DNA of 64,000 nt from Balaenoptera acutorostrata (taxonomy: Eukaryota > Chordata > Mammalia > Artiodactyla > Balaenopteridae). Shown here piece after piece: positions 51,005 through 63,315 of the stretch (position 1 is the first letter of the stretch; each line of letters starts with the position of its first letter). The DNA lies in the NCBI RefSeq assembly GCF_949987535.1, contig NW_026646030.1, positions 62,001 to 126,000 on the forward strand, written 5' to 3'. Under the pieces are notes generated by a model. The model saw nothing but the letters and a program-made list of their open reading frames with translations, did no database searches and had not been told where the DNA came from. Made by a program: the position numbers and the translations under genes.

Positions 51005-52762
51005 TAAATTACTTTTCAAAACCCGTGAAACAAAGACAGTGAAAGAGAGAGAAATTCTTACAAAATTCGTTCAGGGGCTGTGATGCAACCTGGATTGACC
51101 ATATCTAGACCCACAGCTGATTGAGACATAAGGGTGGACACTCTTGGGGCTGAGAGGTTCGGTGAGGTTGGGTGAGCCAACGCAGACCCTTTCAAGTAAT
51201 ACTGCATGGTACCCATCCCACGGGTCCCAAATCTCCAGGTTCAAGGGCATCTTCCTACATCGAAAACAGGCATGAGAAACCCAGAAGATGGTACACCGTG
51301 TGATCGGGAAAGGTTTCTAAAACGCACCTCATTTCTCATCTCCTTTGCTCGGGTTCGCCATTCCAGCCGATTTACTAGCCATGTCCCTCCTTGGAGAATC
51401 AGCACCTTTAACCTCCTGTTCCGTACAGGTTGCAATTTGTCCTGAGGATGAACGGGAAGAGGGGGAACCAATGAGAGACTAGCTCTAGGTGTTGGGACAG
51501 GCACAGGTCACTCTATTGTCCCATCAGGAAGAAGAATTAAGCACAAGCTCAGCCTGCCCCTCAGAACCAGAAGAGGGCCTGAAGCAATCCTGCGCTTTTG
51601 CGGCCAGCTCCCAAAAAAGCGAGTTGAAAATGGAGCTCAGGGGCACTGCAATTCACAAACCTGCAGAGTTTTAAATGATACCTCTCGTCCACAAATATAT
51701 TAAGGGAAGGCAACGAAGAGGCTTTGAAAGCAAGGCAGAATTGCAGGAAACAGATTTCAGGAGGTAGATTCGAATCGCCTTGAAAGCACATGAAAAGCGG
51801 CAAAACGTGGACAAAGATGCCCTTGGCCAAAAAGGGCGTATGCGTTTTTTCCTGAATATATTCAGGAAAAAACGCATACGCCCTTTTTGGCCAACCAAGC
51901 AACCTGGAAAGGCAAATCAGCGCTCCAACGAAGTCTGGCTTCCCAGCGGGCAAAAGTGCCATGCGGAAAAAAGTGTCCAAACCAGAAATGCAGAACCGGC
52001 CATGGAGAAATGGGAGCCTTGCTACGCTGATGGGTGGGATGGAAATTGCCAACAGCCACTCTGGAGAAGTGTACGGTGTGTCCTGAAACATCTGAAAAAC
52101 ACAGCTTGGAGAGCATAGGGCACTTCCACTCATGGGCGTATAAATTGGGAAAACTAAAAATCAGCAAGACACAGGCACCCCAAAGTTTAGGGCTGCTCTG
52201 TTGACAAGAACCCCCACTTCATTACACCTTAAATATCCTAGGAAAGAGAAAAATGGATAAAGAAGTTGTGGTCCTCATGTACAATGGAATATCACTCAGC
52301 CATGAAATCAACGTCATAAGGCTAGTAGCAGCACGATGAGTGGATTTAGGTACGACAATTCTAAGTGAAATAAGTCACACAGAAAAAGACACTTATCCTA
52401 AGATATCACTTAGAGAGGGAATGTAAAAACCGCTACACTTGAACTGAATTACAAAACAGAACAGAGTCACACGTTTAGAAAACACACTATGGCTGCTGAA
52501 CGGGAAAGGTGAGGTGGGGTGATGCATAAAACAAGGGTTTCAAATTAGCTCAGGTACCGTTCCATAAACCCAATATGTAAGAGACAAGGCCTATTCCTTT
52601 TTCAGTCACCTGGACTCAACACCCCCTATTCACCGCACAAGAATATATCTGACTAGTAAGAATCTTCAAACCTATGTATTGATATCTCTCTGTAAGTGAG
52701 TCAAGGGGGTGTGAAGCGGCATAAACACAGCCGTGAAAAGCAGCTAAACCCCATTATAAAAA
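51005..52762 (+). repeat. Satellite monomer 30 (young domain)
   Basis: 1,758 bp; perfect palindrome at 51,823-51,894. Shares the A deletion and ctattgtccc with monomer 29. Its 3' end shares gctcaggtaccg and cagtcacctgg with monomer 27, three units upstream. Confidence 0.95.
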
Positions 52763-54520
52763 TAAATTACTTTTCAAAACCCGTGAAACAAAGACAGTGA
52801 AAGAGAGAGAAATTCTTACAAAATTCGTTCAGGGGCTGTGATGCAACCTGGATTGACCATATCTAGACCCACAGCTGATTGAGACATAAGGGTGGACACT
52901 CTTGGGGCTGAGAGGTTCGGTGAGGTTGGGTGAGCCAACGCAGACCCTTTCAAGTAATACTGCATGGTACCCATCCCATGGGTCCCAAATCTCCAGGTTC
53001 AAGGGCATCTTCCTACATCGAAAACAGGCATGAGAAACCCAGAAGATGGTACACCGTGTGATCGGGAAAGGTTTCTAAAACGCACCTCATTTCTCATCTC
53101 CTTTGCTCGGGTTCGCCATTCCAGCCGATTTACTAGCCATGTCCCTCCTTGGAGAATCAGCACCTTTAACCTCCTGTTCCGTACAGGTTGCAATTTCTCC
53201 TGAGGATGAACGGGAAGAGGGGGAACCAATGAGAGACTAGCTCTAGGTGTTGGGACAGGCACAGGTCACTCTATTTTCCCATCAGGAAGAAGAATTAAGC
53301 ACAAGCTCAGCCTGCCCCCCAGAACCAGAAGAGGGCCTGAAGCAATCCTGCGCTTTTGCGGCCAGCTCCCAAAAAAGCGAGTTGAAAAATGGAGCTCAGG
53401 GGCACTGCAATTCACAAACCTGCAGAGTTTTAAATGATACCTCACGTCCACAAATATATTAAGGGAAGGCAACGAAGAGGCTTTGGAAGCAAGGCAGAAT
53501 TGCAAGAAACAGATTTCAGGAGGTAGATTCGAATCGCCTTGAAAGCACATGAAAAGCGGCAAAACGTGGACAATGATGCCCTTGGCCAAAAAGGGCGTAT
53601 GCGTTTTTTCCTGAATATATTCAGGAAAAAACGCATACGCCTTTTTGGCCATCCAAGCAACCTGGAAAGGCAAATCAGCGCTCCAAAGAAGTCTCGCTTC
53701 CCAGCGGGCAAAAGGGCCATGCGGAAAAAAGTGTCCAAACCAGAAATGCAGGACCGGCCATGGAGAAATGGGAGCCTTGCTACGCTGATGGGCGGGATGT
53801 AAATTGCCAACAGCCACTCTGGAGAAGTGTACGGTGTGTCCTGAAACATCTAAAAAACACAGCTTGGAGAGCATAGGGCACTTCCACTCATGGGCGTATA
53901 AATTGGGAAAACTAAAAATCAGCAAGACACAGGCACCCCAAAGTTTAGGGCTGCTCTGTTGACAAGAACCCCCACTTCATTACACCTTAAATATTCTAGG
54001 AAAGAGAAAAATGGATAAAGAATTTGTGGTCCTCATGTACAATGGAATATCACTCAGCCATGAAATCAACGTCATAAGGCTAGTAGCAGCACGATGAGTG
54101 GATTTAGGTACGACGATTTTAAGTGAAATAAGTCACACAGAAAAAGACACTTATCCTAAGATATCACGTAGAGAGGGAATGTAAAAACCGCTACACTTGA
54201 ACTGAATTACAAAACAGAACAGAGTCACACGTTTAGAAAACACACTATGGCTGCTGAACGGGAAAGGTGAGTTGGGGTGATGCATAAAACAAGGGTTTCA
54301 AATTAGCTCAGATACCGTTCCATAAACCCAATATGTAAGAGACAAGGCCTATTCCTTTTTCAGTGACCTGGACTCAACACCCCCTATTCACCGCACAAGA
54401 ATATATCTGACTAGTAAGAATCTTCAAACCTATGTATTGATATCTCTCTGTAAGTGAGTCAAGGGGGTGTAAAGCGGCATAAACACAGCCGTGAAAAGCA
54501 GCTAAACCCCATTATAAAAA
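52763..54520 (+). repeat. Satellite monomer 31 (young domain, damaged palindrome)
   Basis: 1,758 bp; palindrome at 53,582-53,652 with one C missing from the right arm (cgcctttttgg) and a changed last base (ggccat). Shares atttctcctgagg, ttgcaagaaac and ggccatcc with monomer 32. The deletion joins minus-strand frames into a 219-codon one (53,266-53,925), with no coding meaning. Confidence 0.95.
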
Positions 54521-56279
54521 TAAATTACTTTTCAAAACCCGTGAAACAAAGACAGTGAAAGAGAGAGAAATTCTTACAAAATTCGTTCAGGGGCTGTGAT
54601 GCAACCTGGATTGACCATATCTAGACCCACAGCTGATTGAGACATAAGGGTGGACACTCTTGGGGCTGAGAGGTTCGGTGAGGTTGGGTGAGCCAACGCA
54701 GACCCTTTCAAGTAATACTGCATGGTACCCATCCCATGGGTCCCAAATCTCCAGGTTCAAGGGCATCTTCCTACATCGAAAACAGGCATGAGAAACCCAG
54801 AAGATGGTACACCGTGTGATCGGGAAAGGTTTCTAAAACGCACCTCATTTCTCATCTCCTTTGCTCGGGTTCGCCATTCCAGCCGATTTACTAGCCATGT
54901 CCCTCCTTGGAGAATCAGCACCTTTAACCTCCTGTTCCGTACAGGTTGCAATTTCTCCTGAGGATGAACGGGAAGAGGGGGAACCAATGAGAGACTAGCT
55001 CTAGGTGTTGGGACAGGCACAGGTCACTCTATTTTCCCATCAGGAAGAAGAATTAAGCACAAGCTCAGCCTGCCCCCCAGAACCAAAAGAGGGCCTGAAG
55101 CAATCCTGCGCTTTTGCGGCCAGCTCCCAAAAAAGCGAGTTGAAAAATGGAGCTCAGGGGCACTGCAATTCACAAACCTGCAGAGTTTTAAATGATACCT
55201 CTCGTCCACAAATATATTAAGGGAAGGCAACGAAGAGGCTTTGAAAGCAAGGCAGAATTGCAAGAAACAGATTTCAGGAGGTAGATTCGAATCGCCTTGA
55301 AAGCACATGAAAAGCGGCAAAACGTGGACAATGATGCCCTTGGCCAAAAAGGGCGTATGCGTTTTTTCCTGAATATATTCAGGAAAAAACGCATACGCCC
55401 TTTTTGGCCATCCAAGCAACCTGGAAAGGCAAATCAGCGCTCCAAAGAAGTCTCGCTTCCCAGCGGGCAAAAGGGCCATGCGGAAAAAAGTGTCCAAACC
55501 AGAAATGCAGGACCGGCCATGGAGAAATGGGAGCCTTGCTACGCTGATGGGCGGGATGTAAATTGCCAACAGCCACTCTGGAGAAGTGTACGGTGTGTCC
55601 TGAAACATCTGAAAAACACAGCTTGGAGAGCATAGGGCACTTCCACTCATGGGCGTATAAATTGGGAAAACTAAAAATCAGCAAGACACAGGCACCCCAA
55701 AGTTTAGGGCTGCTCTGTTGACAAGAACCCCCACTTCATTACACCTTAAATATCCTAGGAAAGAGAAAAATGGATAAAGAAGTTGTGGTCCTCATGTACA
55801 ATGGAATATCACTCAGCCATGAAATCAACGTCATAAGGCTACTAGCGGCACGATGAGTGGATTTAGGTACGACGATTCTAAGTGAAATAAGTCACACAGA
55901 AAAAGACACTTATCATAAGATATCACTTAGAGAGGGAATGTAAAAACCGCTACACTTGAACTGAATTGCAAAACAGAACAGAGTCACACGTTTAGAAAAC
56001 ACACTATGGCTGCTGAACGGGAAAGGTGAGGTGGGGTGATGCATAAAACAAGGGTTTCAAATTAGCTCAGATACCGTTCCATAAACCCAATATGTAAGAG
56101 ACACGACCTATTCCTTTTTCAGTGACCTGGACTCAACACCCCCTATTCACCGCACAAGAATATATCTGACTAGTAAGAATCTTCAAACCTATGTATTGAT
56201 ATCTCTCTGTAAGTGAGTCAAGGGCGTGTAAAGCGGCATAAACACAGCCGTGAAAAGCAGCTAAACCCCATTATAAAAA
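54521..56279 (+). repeat. Satellite monomer 32 (young domain)
   Basis: 1,759 bp; palindrome at 55,340-55,411, complete except for the outermost pair (ggccat). Sister of monomer 31. Private: gaaccaaaagagg, ggctactagcggc. Confidence 0.95.
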
Positions 56280-58038
56280 TAAATTACTTTTCAAAACCCG
56301 TGAAACAAAGACAGTGAAAGAGAGAGAAATTCTTACAAAATTCGTTCAGGGGCTGTGATGCAAACTGGATTGACCATATCTAGACCCACAGCTGATTGAG
56401 ACATAAGGGTGGACACTCTTGGGGCTGAGAGGTTCGGTGAGGTTGGGTGAGCCAACGCAGACCCTTTCAAGTAATACTGCATGGTACCCATCCCATGGGT
56501 CCCAAATCTCCAGGTTCAAGGGCATCTTCCTACATCGAAAACAGGCATGAGAAACCCAGAAGATGGTACACCGTGTGATCGGGAAAGGTTTCTAAAACGC
56601 ACCTCATTTCTCATCTCCTTTGGTCGGGTTCGCCATTCCAGCCGATTTACTAGCCATCTCCCTCCTTGGAGAATCAGCACCTTTAACCTCCTGTTCCGTA
56701 CAGGTTGCAATTTGTCCTGAGGATGAACAAGAAGAGGGGGAACCAATGAGAGACTAGCTCTAGGTGTTGGGACAGGCACAGGTCACTCTATTTTCCCATC
56801 AGGAAGAAGAATTAAGCACAAGCTCAGCCTGCCCCTCAGAACCAGAAGAGGGCCTGAAGCAATCCTGCGCTTTTGCGGCCAGCTCCCAAAAAAGCGAGTT
56901 GAAAAATGGAGCTCAGGGGCACTGCAATTCACAAACGTGCAAAGTTTTAAATGATACCTCTCGTCCACAAATATATTAAGGGAAGGCAACGAAGAGGCTT
57001 TGAAAGCAAGGCAGAATTGCAGGAAACAGATTTCAGGAGGTAGATTCGAATCGCCTTGAAAGCACATGAAAAGCGGCAAAACCTGGACAATGATGCCCTT
57101 GGCCAAAAAGGGCGTATGCGTTTTTTCCTGATTATATTCAGGAAAAAACGCATACGCCCTTTTTGGCCAACCAAGCAACCTGGAAAGGCAAATCAGCGCT
57201 CCAAAGAAGTCTCGCTTCCCAGCGGGCAAAAGGGACATGTGGAAAAAAGTGTCCAAAGCAGAAATGCAGGACCGGCCATGGAGAAATGGGAGCCTTGCTA
57301 CGCTGATGGGCGGGATGTAAATTGCCAACAGCCACTCTGGAGAAGTGTACGGTGTGTCCTGAAACATCTGAAAAACACAGCTTGGAGAGCATAGGGCACT
57401 TCCACTCATGGGCGTATAAATTGGGAAAACTAAAAATCAGCAAGACACAGGCACACCAAAGTTTAGGGCTGCTCTGTTGACAAGAACCCCCACTTCATTA
57501 CACCTTAAATATCCTAGGAAAGAGAAAAATGGATAAAGAAGTTGTGGTCCTCATGTACAATGGAATATCACTCAGCCATGAAATCAACGTCATAAGGCTA
57601 GTAGCAGCACGATGAGTGGATTTAGGTACGATGATTCTAAGTGAAACAAGTCACACAGAAAAAGACACTTATCATAAGATATCACTTAGAGAGGGAATGT
57701 AAAAACCGCTACACTTGAACTGAATTACAAAACAGAACAGAGTCACACGTTTAGAAAACACACTATGGCTGCTGAACGGGAAAGGTGAGGTGGGGTGATG
57801 CATAAAACAAGGGTTTCAAATTGGCTCCGATACCGTTCCATAAACCCAATATGTAAGAGACAAGACCTATTCCTTTTTCAGTGACCTGGACTCAACACCC
57901 CCTATTCACCGCACAAGAATATATCTGACTAGTAAGAATCTTCAAACCTATGTATTGATATCTCTCTGTAAGTGAGTCAAGGGGGTGTAAAGCGGCATAA
58001 ACACAGCCGTGAAAAGCAGCTAAACCCCATTATAAAAA
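56280..58038 (+). repeat. Satellite monomer 33 (young domain)
   Basis: 1,759 bp; palindrome at 57,099-57,170 with the same central change as monomer 18 (tgatta). Shares caaacgtgca with monomer 34 and aaacctggac with 24, 34 and 36. Private: gggacatgtgg, gcacaccaaag, gaaacaagtc. Confidence 0.95.
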
Positions 58039-59797
58039 TAAATTACTTTTCAAAACCCGTGAAACAAAGACAGTGAAAGAGAGAGAAATTCTTACAAAAT
58101 TCGTTCAGGGGCTGTGATGCAACCTGGATTGACCATATCTAGACCCACAGCTGATTGAGACATAAGGGTGGACACTCTTGGGGCTGAGAGGTTCGGTGAG
58201 GTTGGGTGAGCCAACGCAGACCCTTTCAAGTAATACTGCATGGTACCCATCCCACGGGTCCCAAATCTCCAGGTTCAAGGGCATCTTCCTACATCGAAAA
58301 CAGGCATGAGAAACCCAGAAGATGGTACACCGTGTGATCGGGAAAGGTTTCTAAAACGCACGTCATTTCTCATCTCCTTTGGTCGGGTTCGCCATTCCAG
58401 CCGATTTACTAGCCATCTCCCTCCTTGGAGAATCAGCACCTTTAACCTCCTGTTCCGTACAGGTTGCAAATTGTCCTGAGGATGAACGGGAAGAGGGGGA
58501 ACCAATGAGAGACTAGCTCTAGGTGTTGGGACAGGCACAGGTCACTCTATTTTCCCATCACGAAGAAGAATTAAGCACAAGCTCAGCCTGCCCCCCAGAA
58601 CCAGAAGAGGGCCTGAAGCAATCCTGCGCTTTTGCGGCCAGCTCCCAAAAAAGCGAGTTGAAAAATGGAGCTCAGGGGCACTGCAATTCACAAACGTGCA
58701 GAGTTTTAAATGATACCTCTCGTCCACAAATATATTAAGGGAAGGCAACGAAGAGGCTTTGAAAGCAAGGCAGAATTGCAGGAAACAGATTTCAGGAGGT
58801 AGATTCGAATCGCCTTGAAAGCACATGAAAAGCGGCAAAACCTGGACAATGATGCCCTTGGCCAAAAAGGGCGTATGCGTTTTTTCCTGAATATATTCAG
58901 GAAAAAACGCATACGCCCTTTTAGGCCAACCAAGCAACCTGGAAAGGCAAATCAGCGCTCCAAAGAAGTCTCGCTTCCCAGCGGGCAAAAGGGCCATGTG
59001 GAAAAAAGTGTCCAAAGCAGAAATGCAGGACCGGCCATGGAGAAATGGGAGCCTTGCTACGCTGATGGGCGTGATGTAAATTGCCAACAGCCACTCTGCA
59101 GAAGTGTACGGTGTGTCCTGGAACATCTACAAAACACAGCTTGGAGAGCATAGGGCACTTCCACTCATGGGCGTATAAATTGGGAAAACTAAAAATCAGC
59201 AAGACACAGGCACCCCAAAGTTTAGGGCTGCTCTGTTGACAAGAACCCCCACTTCATTACACCTTAAATATCCTAGGAAAGAGAAAAATGGATAAAGAAG
59301 TTGTGGTCCTCATGTACAATGGAATATCACTCAGCCATGAAATCAACGTCATAAGGCTAGTAGCAGCACGATGAGTGGATTTAGGTACGACGATTCTAAG
59401 TGAAATAAGTCACACAGAAAAAGACACTTGTCATAAGATATCACTTAGAGAGGGAATGTAAAAACCGCTACACTTGAACTGAATTACATAACAGAACAGA
59501 GTCACACGTTTAGAAAACACACTATGGCTGCTGAACGGGAAAGGTGAGGTGGGGTGATGCATAAAATAAGGGTTTCAAATTAGCTCCGATACCGTTCCAA
59601 AAACCCAATATGTAAGAGACAAGACCTATTCCTTTTTCAGTGAACTGGACTCAACACCCCCTATTCACCGCACAAGAATATATCTGACTAGTAAGAATCT
59701 TCAAACCTATGTATTGATATCTCTCTGTAAGTGAGTCAAGGGGGTGTAAAGCGGCATAGACACATCCGTGAAAAGCAGCTAAACCCCATTATAAAAA
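58039..59797 (+). repeat. Satellite monomer 34 (young domain)
   Basis: 1,759 bp; palindrome at 58,858-58,929 with one right-arm change (ccttttaggcc). 5' half related to monomers 24, 27 and 36 (cccacgggtcc). Private: catcacgaagaag, ctctgcagaagtg, ctggaacatctac. Confidence 0.95.
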
Positions 59798-61556
59798 TAA
59801 ATTACTTTTCAAAACCCGTGAAACAAAGACAGTGAAAGAGAGAGAAATTCTTACAAAATTCGTTCAGGGGCTGTGATGCAACCTGGATTGACCATATCTA
59901 GACCCACAGCTGATTGAGACATAAGGGTGGACACTCTTGGGGCTGAGAGGTTCGGTGAGGTTGGGTGAGCCAACGCAGACCCTTTCAAGTAATACTGCAT
60001 GGTACCCATCCCATGGGTCCCAAATCTCCAGGTTCAAGGGCATCTTCCTACTTCGAAAACAGGCATGAGAAACCCAGAAGATGGTACACCGTGTGATCGG
60101 GAAAGGTTTCTAAAACTCACCTCATTTCTCATCTCCTTTGCTCGGGTTCGCCATTCCAGCCGATTTACTAGCCATCTCCCTCCTTGGAGAATCAGCACCT
60201 TTAACCTCCTGTTCCATACAGGTTGCAATTTGTCCTGAGGATGAACGGGAAGAGGGGGAACCAATGAGAGACTAGCTCTAGGTGTTGGGACAGGCACAGG
60301 TCACTCTATTTTCCCATCAGGAATAAGAATTAAGCACAAGCTCAGCCTGCTCCCCAGAACCAGAAGAGGGCCTGAAGCAATCCTGCGCTTTTGCGGCCAG
60401 CTTCCAAAAAAGCGAGTTGAAAAATGGAGCTCAGGGGCACTGCAATTCACAAACCTGCAGAGTTTTAAATGATACCTCTCGTCCACAAATATATTAAGGG
60501 AAGGCAACGAAGAGGCTTTGAAAGCAAGGCAGAATTGCAGGAAACAGATTTCAGGAGGTACATTCGAATCGCCTTGAAAGCACATGAAAAGCGGCAAAAC
60601 GTGGACAATGATGCCCTTGGCCAAAAAGGGCGTATGCGTTTTTTCCTGAATATATTCAGGAAAAAACGCATACGCCCTTTTTGGCCAACCAAGCAACCTG
60701 GAAAGGCAAATCAGCGCTCCAAAGAAGTCTCGCTTCCCAGCGGGCAAAAGGGCCATGCGGAAAAAAGTGTCCAAACCAGAAATGCAGGACCGGCCATGGA
60801 GAAATATGAGCCTTGCTACGCTGATGGGCGTGATGTAACTTGCCAACAGCCACTCTGGAGAAGTGTACGGTGTGTCCTGAAACATCTGAAAAACACAGCT
60901 TGGAGAGCATAGGGCACTTCCACTCATGGGCGTATAAATTGGGAAAACTAAAAATCAGCCAGACACAGGCACCCCAAAATTTAGGGCTGCTCTGTTGACA
61001 AGAACCCCCACTTCATTACAGCTTAAATATCCTAGGAAAGAGAAAAATGGATAAAGAAGTTGTGGTCCTCATGTACAATGGAATATCACTCAGCCATGAA
61101 ATCAACGTCATAAGGCTAGTAGCAGCACGATGAGTGGATTTAGGTACGACGATTCTAAGTGAAATAAGTCACACAGAAAAAGACACTTATCGTAAGATAT
61201 CACTTAGAGAGGGAATGTAAAAACCGCTACACTTGAACTGAATTACAAAACAGAACAGAGTCACCCGTTTAGAAAACACACTATGGCTGCTGAACGCGAA
61301 AGGTGAGGTGGGGTGATGCATAAAACAAGGGTTTCAAATTAGCTCCGATACCGTTCCATAAACCCAATATGTAAGAGACAAGACCTATTCCTTTTTCAGT
61401 GAACTGGACTCAACACCCCCTATTCACCGCACAAGAATATATCTGACTAGTAAGAATCTTCAAACCTATGTATTGATATCTCTCTGTAAGTGAGTCAAGG
61501 GGGTGTAAAGCGGCATAAACACAGCCGTGAAAAGCAGCTAAACCCCATTATAAAAA
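59798..61556 (+). repeat. Satellite monomer 35 (young domain)
   Basis: 1,759 bp; perfect palindrome at 60,617-60,688. Shares cctacttcg, aaaactcacc, ttccatacagg, caggaataag and ctgctcccc with monomer 37. Has the aggtaCattcg change also seen in monomer 13, which opens a 147-codon + frame (60,469-60,912). Confidence 0.95.
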
Positions 61557-63315
61557 TAAATTACTTTTCAAAACCCGTGAAACAAAGACAGTGAAAGAGA
61601 GAGAAATTCTTACAAAATTCGTTCAGGGGCTGTGATGCAACCTTGATTGACCATATCTAGACCCACAGCTGATTGAGACATAAGGGTGGACACTCTTGGG
61701 GCTGAGAGGTTCGGTGAGGTTGGGTGAGCCAACGCAGACCCTTTCAAGTAATACTGCATGGTACCCATCCCACGGGTCCCAAATCTCCAGGTTCAAGGCC
61801 ATCTTCCTACATCGAAAACAGGCATGAGAAACCCAGAAGATGGTACACCGTGTGATCGGGAAAGGTTTCTAAAACGCACCTCATTTCTCATCTCCTTTGC
61901 TCGGGTTCGCCATTCCAGCCGATTTACTAGCCATCTCCCTCCTTGGAGAATCAGCACCTTTAACCTCCTGTTCCGTACAGGTTGCAATTTGTCCTGAGGA
62001 TGAACGGGAAGAGGGGGAACCAATGAGAGCCTAGCTCTAAGTGTAGGGACAGGCACAGGTCACTCTATTTTCCCATCAGGAAGAAGAATTAAGCACAAGC
62101 TCAGCCTGCCCCCCAAAACCAGAAGAGGGCCTGAAGCAATCCTGCGCTTTTGCGGCCAGCTCCCAAAAAAGCGAGTTGAAAAATGGAGCTCAGGGGCACT
62201 GCAATTCACAAACCTGCAGAGTTTTAAATGATACCTCTCGTCCACAAATATATTAAGGGAAGGCAACGAAGAGGCTTTGAAAGCAAGGCAGAATTGCAGG
62301 AAACAGATTTCAGGAGGTAGATTCGAATCGCCTTGAAAGCACATGAAAAGCGGCAAAACCTGGACAATGATGCCCTTGGCCAAAAAGGGCGTATGCGTTT
62401 TTTCCTGAATATATTCAGGAAAAAACGCATACGCCCTTTTTGGCCAACCAAGCAACCTGGAAAGGCAAATCAGCGCTCCAAAGAAGTCTCGCTTCCCAGC
62501 GGGCAAAAGGGCCATGCGGAAAAAAGTGTCCAAACCAGAAATGCAGGACCGGCCATGGAGAAATGGGAGCCTTGCTACGCTGATGGGCGGGATGTAAATT
62601 GCCAACAGCCACTCTGGAGAAGTGTATGGTGTGTCCTGAAACATCTGAAAAACACAGCTTGGAGAGCATAGGGCACTTCCACTCATGGGCGTATAAATTG
62701 GGAAAACTAAAAATCAGCCAGACATAGTCACCCCAAAATTTAGGGCTTCTCTGTTGACAAGAACCCCCACTTCATTACACCTTAAATATCCTAGGAAAGA
62801 GAAAAATGGATAAAGAAGTTGTGGTCCTCATGTACAATGGAATATCACTCAGCCATGAAATCAACGTCATAAGGCTAGTAGCAGCACGATGAGTGGATTT
62901 AGGTACGACGATTCTAAGTGAAATAAGTCACACAGAAAAAGACACTTATCGTAAGATATCACTTAGAGAGGGAATGTAAAAACCGCTACACTTGAACTGA
63001 ATTACAAAACAGAACAGAGTCACACGTTTAGAAAACACACTATGGCTGCTGAACGGGAAAGGTGAGGTGGGGTGATGCATAAAACAAGGGTTTCAAATTA
63101 GCTCCGATACCGTTCCATAAACCCAATATGTAAGAGACAAGACCTATTCCTTTTTCAGTGAACTGGACTCAACACCCCCTATTCACCGCACAAGAATATA
63201 TCTGACTAGTAAGAATCTTCAAACCTATGTATTAATATCTCTCTGTAAGTGAGTCAAGGGGGTGTAAAGCGGCATAAACACAGCCGTGAAAAGCAGCTAA
63301 ACACCATTATAAAAA
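61557..63315 (+). repeat. Satellite monomer 36 (young domain)
   Basis: 1,759 bp; perfect palindrome at 62,376-62,447. Shares cccacgggtcc and aaacctggac with monomer 34. Private: gagcctagctctaagtg, gtatggtgtg, agacatagtcacc, gggcttctctg. Confidence 0.95.
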